The notes under the pieces were generated by a model that saw nothing but the letters and a program-made list of their open reading frames with translations, was not told the DNA's origin and ran no database searches. Below, in pieces: positions 57,386-64,000 of a stretch of DNA of 64,000 nucleotides. How positions within the stretch are numbered: position 1 is the stretch's first letter; each line of letters opens with the position of its first letter. Origin of the DNA: Pezicula radicicola (lineage: Eukaryota > Ascomycota > Leotiomycetes > Helotiales > Dermateaceae); the NCBI GenBank assembly GCA_003008705.1, contig PDUO01000012.1, positions 1,100,673 to 1,164,672 on the forward strand, in the 5' to 3' direction. Position numbers and translations under genes: made by a program.

Positions 57386-60361
57386 ATGCTGCCAAAAAGT
57401 TTTTACACCCTCCTGGCTCTTGCCTCGCGCATTTTTGCCAGTCCAGGCGACGGCGACTGGTCAACCGCATACACTAAAGCCACCACCGCCCTCGCAAAAC
57501 TAAGCCAAGCCGAAAAGGTCTCTCTCGTGACTGGTACTGGCTGGGAGAAAGGGCCTTGTGTTGGCAACTTAGCTGGTATTTCAAGTATAGGTTTTCCGGA
57601 GCTCTGTTTGCAGGATGGGCCATTAGGAGTGAGGTATGCACAGCAGGTTACAGCCTTTCCCGCTGGTATTACTGTGGGTAGTACGTGGGATCCTGCGTTG
57701 ATGTATGGGAGAGGGTTTGCGTTGGGTACGGAGAGTAAGGCGCTTGGTGTGCATGTCCAACTTGGACCTGTTGCTGGGCCTCTGGGCAAGATCCCTGTGG
57801 TATGTATTTCCTTTTCCCATTTGTCTTATAATCTTAGTCGATGCTGTCATTTGTCTATCTCTTGTGGCCATGAAGCTCTGACAACTTTGATTCTGAATTT
57901 GTAATAATTCTGATAAAAATCACAGGGAGGAAGGAACTGGGAGGGATTTTCAGTTGACCCTTACTTATCTGGAATTGCTATGGCAAATGTGAGTAATTTG
58001 TTTTTCTTTTTTGGTTGTGGATGGTAATTTTGGGGAAGGGGGGGGAGAGGGTTACCAGCCCGAAAAGCTTAACTCATATATTTCGTAGACTGTGGAAGGC
58101 ATGCAAGCCGCTGGTGTGCAAGCATGTGCAAAGCACTACAGTAAGTTACATGAGATTTCTCCTCATAACGAACTCCGAATTGACGTGCGTCCTATAGTTG
58201 GCAACGAGCAAGAACTAAATCGAAACACAATGAGTGCCAACATTGATGACAGGACAACTCATGAAGTACGTTAGCACACTCCGCCTCAGATGGCAAAGTG
58301 AACTAACATGCTTTAGCTTTATCTATGGCCCTTCGCAGATGCCATCAAGGCAAATGTGACCTCGGTTATGTGTTCATATAATCAGGTTAATAGCTCGTAT
58401 TCCTGCGAAAATTCAGCAATTCTCACTGGGTTACTGAAGAATGAGCTAGATTTTCAGGGCTATGTTGTCAGTGGTATGTTTGAAGTTCAATGAGAATAGT
58501 TGTTAAATATCTACTGAACGTTATTGCACAGACTGGGCTGCTCAGCATACGACCGTTGGAAGTGCCAATGCTGGACTGGTGAGTGTCATAATTAGATGTC
58601 TTCAGGAATAAGACTGATATTCTACAGGATATGGCAATGCCGGGTGACAACTTTGGAAATAATGTATTCCTCTGGGGATCAGCCCTTTCGAGTGCGATCT
58701 CAGCGTATTGACCCCTTCTCTACCTAAATATAATATCTACTAAAACTAGGCTAGTGGCACAGTTGCTCAATCCCGTCTTGACGATATGGCAACACGAGTC
58801 CTCGCATCATGGTACTTCCTTGGCCAAGACAGCGGCTACCCAACCGTTACGGGATGGAGTTCTTGGAACGGGGGATCTGGTGGGCCAGATGTACAAGGAA
58901 CACATAAAACAGTTGCTCGACAGATAGCAAGAGATGGAATCGTGTTGTTGAAAAACACGAATAATACCCTGCCATTGAAGAAACCAGCTAGCTTAGTATT
59001 GGTAGGACAGGATGCTATTGTGAACCCGTCAGGTCCCAATGCTTGTACTGATCGTGATTGTGATACAGGCACCTTGGCTATGGTGAGTTCTTAGGATTGG
59101 CATTATGGATGTCATGCTGACTCATGTTAGGGGTGGGGCTCTGGTACTGCTGAATTCCCTGTAAGCTGACATGCCCTTTGGGTACCTTTGGGTACTTCTG
59201 TTGCTAATGCTAAGTATAGTATTTAACAGCACCGTACGATGCTATTTCGACTCAAGCGGCAACTGATGGCACGAAAGTTACTATTTCAAACACTGATTCA
59301 ACTTCGGCTGGTGTATCAGTAGCGAGCGCAGCAGCAACAGCCATCGTATTCATTAATGCTGATTCAGGTGAAGGTTACATAACAGTAAGTTTTAGTACTT
59401 GTAGCTGGAAGTTCTATTTGATATTCTAAACATCTCTTAGGTCGAAGGTGCAGCTGGCGACCGCCTAAACCTTGACCCTTGGCACAGTGGAAATGCCCTG
59501 GTCGCAGCTGTAGCAGCAGTAAACAAAAACACCATTGTTGTAATCCACAGTGTTGGTCCGCTAATCCTTGAATCTATTCTCGCACTACCTAGTGTTGTAG
59601 CCGTCGTATGGGCAGGGATCCCAGGTCAAGAATCAGGCAATGGTCTGGTTGACATACTTTATGGGTCTGTGTCGCCGAGTGGTAAGCTGCCGTATACGAT
59701 AGCGAAGACGCAGGCGGATTATGGAACTTCGATTGCAAGTGGGAATGATAATTATGCAGAGGGTTTGTATGTTGATTATCGTCATTTCGATAATGCGAAT
59801 ATTGAACCGAGATATGAGTTTGGATTTGGATTGTGTAAGTGTTCTCCTCGCTCACTGTTTGTTCTCGTCTCTTTAGCATTTCTTGGACATCGATGCTTGT
59901 TATCTTGTAATTTGTATTGTTACTAACTGAGTCTTTCTGTAGCATACACAGCCTTTGATTATTCCGGCCTCACGACCTCAACAGTTACACCCACAACCGC
60001 AAGCACCACCATACCAGGTGGCCAAACCTCCCTTTACGACACTATAGCCACGGTTACGGCAACCATAACCAACAATGGCACCGTAACTGGAAGCGAAGTA
60101 GCCCAACTCTACATCTCGCTCCCTTCTACCGCACCCGCGTCGCCCCCCAAGCAACTACGCGGGTTCCAAAAGTTGTCTTTGGCTTCTGGCGCACAAGGGA
60201 CTGTGACATTTAACTTAAGAAGGAAGGATCTGAGCTATTGGGATGTTGCGAGTCAGAAATGGATTTTACCTCAGGGTAGTTTCGGGGTTTCTGTTGGGGC
60301 AAGTTCGAGGGATATTAGGTTGACTGGGACGCTGACTTCAAGTGTGAGCTCGTCTGCTTGA
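57386..60361 (+). CDS. GH3 family beta-glucosidase
   Basis: Twelve exons (57386-57799, 57926-57988, 58089-58140, 58198-58265, 58317-58473, 58532-58578, 58628-58704, 58755-59082, 59131-59160, 59220-59384, 59441-59834, 59943-60361) give 737 residues, and all junctions keep frame. A signal peptide ([13 protein letters not shown]) opens the protein. Substrate-loop motifs are [26 protein letters not shown] and KHYIGNEQE. The nucleophile is Asp252 in VSDWAAQH, whose codon is split by intron 5. MCSYNQVN precedes it and MAMPGD follows. The C-terminal part carries the GH3 alpha/beta sandwich ([36 protein letters not shown]) and a fibronectin-III-like domain ([12 protein letters not shown]). It probably cleaves cellobiose and other beta-glucosides. 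Exon 9 is only 30 bp. Confidence 0.95.
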
Positions 60362-62082
60362 TGATTTGGTTAAGAGCTGTAGCTTTTAAATTCGATAGAT
60401 AAGTATGTTCATATTGAGAGGAGACGCTCGTTACTTGACCTGGTTAGCTTTATAAATAAAGCACTGTAGAATGGGTACTGGGAACCAATATATTGGATGG
60501 AAGTAGTTGTAAATAAAAAATATAGCCGAGGTTTGTCTTGTAGGATGAATTTGAAGGCCTTTTGTAGGACAACCCATACTGTTCTGTGTCCATGAACCAT
60601 CAATTCTGTGAAAGGAAAATGAGAATAGAAGTGCAAGGTAAATTTTTAGAGTATTGGCAAGGAAGTTGACTGACTTTGCTCTCGTGTTTTCGGAAAGGAA
60701 GGATACCGGAAGGTATAGGTAACTTCATGCTGACATAAGATTAGTAAGACGTCTGACTAGATCATTGACAGAGACGAGCGGCCTAACCCAACTTGCATAA
60801 ACTACTCATCCAGAAGTCAAAACTCGGGTAATACATTAGTCCTCTGCTCATCGAATTCGAAACCCTTCGCATCTACCTTGGGGGTTAAGAATAACAGTCA
60901 CAAAGGAGGCAATAGGAGATTACTAGAGCAGGCTCTGAGGATCTAGGCTATAGAGAAGACTTTCTGTAAGGAAGTTTTTTCCCCAAGTCATGGACAAATT
61001 TAGGGGCTAAAATACAAGATAATAATAGAATAATATTCATCCAGTCATTAGATGTTATTCAGATCTACTACACATCGTCAGATCTTCCGATCGTCCCCTA
61101 GATGAGATATACCCCTGAGTCTACCACCAAGACTACCGAGCACCCCTCGCTTAGACCCGAAGTCGCCTAGTTCACATACCTCGTAAAGCTTGTCTCTTCT
61201 AGTCAGCCTGGCTTGCGAAATTTAGCTCGTATGGCTTAGGCTTCACCACTTCTTCACCTTTATTTCTCCTTTCTCCATTCTCCTTTCTAAAGCCTCATTC
61301 TCTTTACAATTACGCAGAACCAATTTCCTCCACCACGTCCATTGTGCATTGGGGTGCATCAGTTTATGGGATTTACCCACAATTTTGCTTTCTAAGTTTC
61401 CACTACCCCGGACTTCACCCCAAAATCACCACACTCATCAAGCATAAATCCTTCACCAACATGCGGTCCCTGACTTGTACTTACTACTTTGAGCCGCTAC
61501 TGGTACCGACCCGGGCGCATGGACGGCTCGAGCTCCAGCCTCAACTAGTTCTCACTCTTCCGTGCGCGGTGCCATAGCTCACCAGTTCGTCTGAATATAC
61601 GCACTACCAGCCGTCGCTTGGACTCTTTGAGACTCCCAGTTGAGGCGATGGATCAACGCTTTAGCAAGTATAGGTCGCCTCAACAGTAGTGTGTTTGACC
61701 TACTGTACCTACCTCTTTTTTTGAACCCTCGTGCTTTTATCAATCTCCACTAGAGCTTCTTGTACGTGTACTTGGCATATTGGTGGCTGCTGACCCGACG
61801 ACATCAAGTCTGTGTTGTTATCGCTTCGCCTCTCATGGAGTTACTTTAGTTCTGTACTCTTATGTCTACTAATTTCGAGTAGCCATAAGAGAGAGCTTTG
61901 CTCCAGCAACAACATTCTCAAATCACCTCAATCACATTCTTTCTTTGCCTTTCATTCTCAGTCTCTCTTTGCAGTTGAGCTCTAGTGCTCTTTCACTCGT
62001 TTAACCCCCCTGGCACGCTTTGTTCTTCCACTTAGCCGCCCAAATATCATTAATCGGATCCCATAGCAGCCAATCAGCAAAA
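60362..62082. other. Intergenic region upstream of the laccase-like gene
   Basis: 1.7 kb with no supported gene. The last 150 bases are CT-rich and form the likely leader and core promoter of the oxidase. The open frame at 61,344-61,577 has no motif. No repeat stands out. Confidence 0.55.
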
Positions 62083-64000
62083 ATGATCCTTTCTACAGCC
62101 TTGCTCGCAGGGCTTGCAGCTTCTGTTGCTTCTGCTCTCCCCCAACACCCCACAAGCACCTTTGTCAAACGTCCTCATTGTGGACAAGCAGCAGCTACAA
62201 GTGCCAGCGGAGGCGGCATCTTCTATACCTCGCCAACAAGCGCTCCTACTGGCGTTCCGTCAGGCCCAGGAAAAGTCTGCGCAGGAAACACCCCTGATGA
62301 CCGAGCCTCCTGGTGTGATTTGTCCATCGACACTGATGTCTACACTACGATTCCAGACACGGGTGTTAAATGCGAGGTGAGTAGCTGAACCCCATCCCAA
62401 GATACTTGAATCCTTTCTGATCTAACCATCAGTACTGGTTCGATATTGCTGAGGGCACCGTCTCTCCCGATGGAGTTCCCCGCTTCGCCCAATTGGTTAA
62501 TGGCACCTTCCCTGGGCCCCCCATCGAGTGCAATTGGGGTGATACTGTTGGTAAGTTTGCAGTTGGCTATGATCTTGTTGAGCAAGGGCTAAAAGTGAAT
62601 TAGTCGTCCATGTAACAAACAGCCTACCCAACAATGGTACCACAATGCATTTCCATGGTGTCCGTCAATTCCACACCAACCAAAACGATGGTGTTCCTTC
62701 CATCACCCAATGCCCAACATCTGTTAGTACAATTCAATCTCTTATACATATCTCCGCTGTGGAAAATTTTACTGACATACTATAGCCTGGTAACACCTAC
62801 ACCTATACCTGGAAAGCTGATCAATATGGCCATTCTTGGTACCATGGCCACATTGAACTCCAAACATGGATGGGTGTTCAAGGTCCAATTATCATCCACG
62901 GGCCATCAACTGCGAACTTTGATGTTGACAAGGGCCCTCTGTTCCTTAATGACTGGACCCACGAGACACCCGATGCGCTTTTCCCTACTGTTCAGAGAAC
63001 AGGACCACCAACTCAGGACAATGGTCTCATCAATGGCTTGAACGTTTTTGGTGAGGATGGCGCCTCTAACCAGACTGGAAAGCGTTTCGAGACAAGTGTC
63101 GAACCTGGAACTACCAACCTCTTCCGCTTGGTTAACGGAGCTATTGATACTCTCTTCAAGTTCTCCATCGATAATCACACAATGACCGTCATCTCTAATG
63201 ACTGGGTACCTATCGTGCCATATGAGACAGACGTCCTCAACATTGCCATCGGCCAGCGATACGAAGTCATCATCAACGCCAACCAAGAAGCTATTGCCTC
63301 CGACTTCTGGATGCGTGCAATTCCCCAAACCCCTTGCAGTCCGCATGTCCAACCTAACAACATCAGAGGAATCTTGCACTACGGCACTTCAAGTGGGACT
63401 CCTACTACCACCGGTTTCCCCTTCACCGATGAATGTGTAGACGAACCATATGCCAGTCTCGTCCCTCACGTTCCAAAGACAGTGGGCGCAGCCGATGGCA
63501 CTGATGATGAACATGTCACTATTGCCCCAGATGCAGCAGGGATCTTCCACTGGCTCCTCAACAACCAAACCTTCTTAGCTCAATGGGACAATGCAACTCT
63601 TCTTCAAATCGTCGAGAACATTGATACTTTCACACCCCAAGAGCATGTCATCGAGCTCAATGAAAACGAGTGGTTCTATACTGTTGTTGAGACCCCACTT
63701 CCCGTATCCCACCCCATCCATCTCCACGGGCACGACTTCTTCGTTCTTGCCCAGGGAGACGGCGCCTACAACTCCAGCGTTTCCCTCAATCTCAATAACC
63801 CACCTCGTCGTGATGTGGCCACGCTTCCCGAAGGCGGACACTTGGTGATTGGTTTCCAAGCCGATAACCCAGGAGCTTGGTTGATGCATTGTCATATTGG
63901 CTGGCACGTCAGCATGGGTTTCGCCCTTCAGTTTATCGAGCAGTTAAGCAACATTGAGGCTACTTTAGATACAACTGTTCTTAGGGATACTTGTGATGCT
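62083..64000 (+). CDS. Laccase-like multicopper oxidase, truncated at window edge
   Basis: Exons 62083-62376, 62433-62550, 62604-62722 and 62786 to at least 64000 encode 582 residues before the window ends; the C-terminus lies outside. A signal peptide ([15 protein letters not shown]) opens it. All four copper motifs are visible: HFHG (H153, H155), WYHGH (H197, H199), [10 protein letters not shown] (H486, H489, H491) and HCHIGWH (H545, C546, H547, H551). The type 1 copper Cys is 546 and the axial position ten residues later is Phe, a choice linked with high redox potential in ascomycete enzymes. The second motif reads WYHGH where classical laccases have WYHSH. Ascomycete laccase-like enzymes oxidise phenols in lignin turnover, pigment formation or detoxification. 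Confidence 0.93.

Noticed and set aside
1..64000. tRNA, 5S rRNA or CRISPR arrays
   Set aside because: No T-loop box with a matching A box, no 5S-like sequence and no regularly spaced repeats were seen; a covariance-model scan was not possible here.

Overview
This 64 kb window comes from a filamentous ascomycete (Pezizomycotina). The genes carry short 44-235 bp spliceosomal introns with GTAAGT/GTATGT-like donors and CTAAC-type branch points. The gene families are typical of plant-associated or saprotrophic fungi, and gene-rich blocks are separated by AT-rich stretches with decayed repeats. A leotiomycete origin is plausible but is inference. I see no rRNA, tRNA, CRISPR array or prokaryotic feature.

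Layout. 1-3.15 kb: no supported gene. 3.15-4.64 kb: class C beta-lactamase-like serine hydrolase. 4.64-11.0 kb: accessory region holding LTR-like fragments in inverted orientation, a 178 bp Tc1/mariner-type MITE, an unidentified degenerate ORF, two decayed F-box gene copies and diverged AT-rich direct repeats. 11.2-13.05 kb: cytochrome P450 (minus), divergent from a complete TRA1/TRRAP gene (14.6-26.5 kb), the scaffold of SAGA and NuA4. 27.9-28.6 kb: small secreted RlpA-like double-psi beta-barrel gene with GTG where ATG is expected. 29.05-30.18 kb: another degenerate gene (minus). 31.0-32.1 kb: AIG2/gamma-glutamylcyclotransferase-like protein. 36.0-37.2 kb: AA11-like LPMO. 37.6-39.4 kb: Baeyer-Villiger-type flavin monooxygenase (minus). 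39.9-44.0 kb: large DUF3433 membrane protein (minus). 45.1-45.9 kb: Yih1/IMPACT. 47.4-48.2 kb: cutinase. 48.85-50.56 kb (minus) and 51.3-53.4 kb (plus): divergent pair of FAD-dependent amine/amino-acid oxidase and UNC93-like MFS transporter. 55.0-56.8 kb: 2-oxoglutarate/Fe(II) dioxygenase. 57.4-60.4 kb: 12-exon GH3 beta-glucosidase. 62.1 kb to the end: laccase-like multicopper oxidase cut by the window edge.

How the genes work together. Housekeeping genes (TRA1, YIH1) are mixed with a secreted plant-polymer set (LPMO, cutinase, GH3, laccase-like oxidase, double-psi beta-barrel protein) and tailoring-type oxidoreductases (P450, flavin monooxygenase, FAD oxidase). There is no polyketide synthase, NRPS or terpene synthase core enzyme, so I do not call a secondary-metabolite cluster. 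The accessory block at 4.7-11 kb carries nonsense and start-loss changes consistent with repeat-induced point mutation (RIP). Exon boundaries were derived by hand from splice signals, frame continuity and family motifs. I found no convincing wholly new system; the most unusual items are the start-codon-altered barrel gene, the decayed F-box/MITE island and the divergent oxidase-transporter pair.
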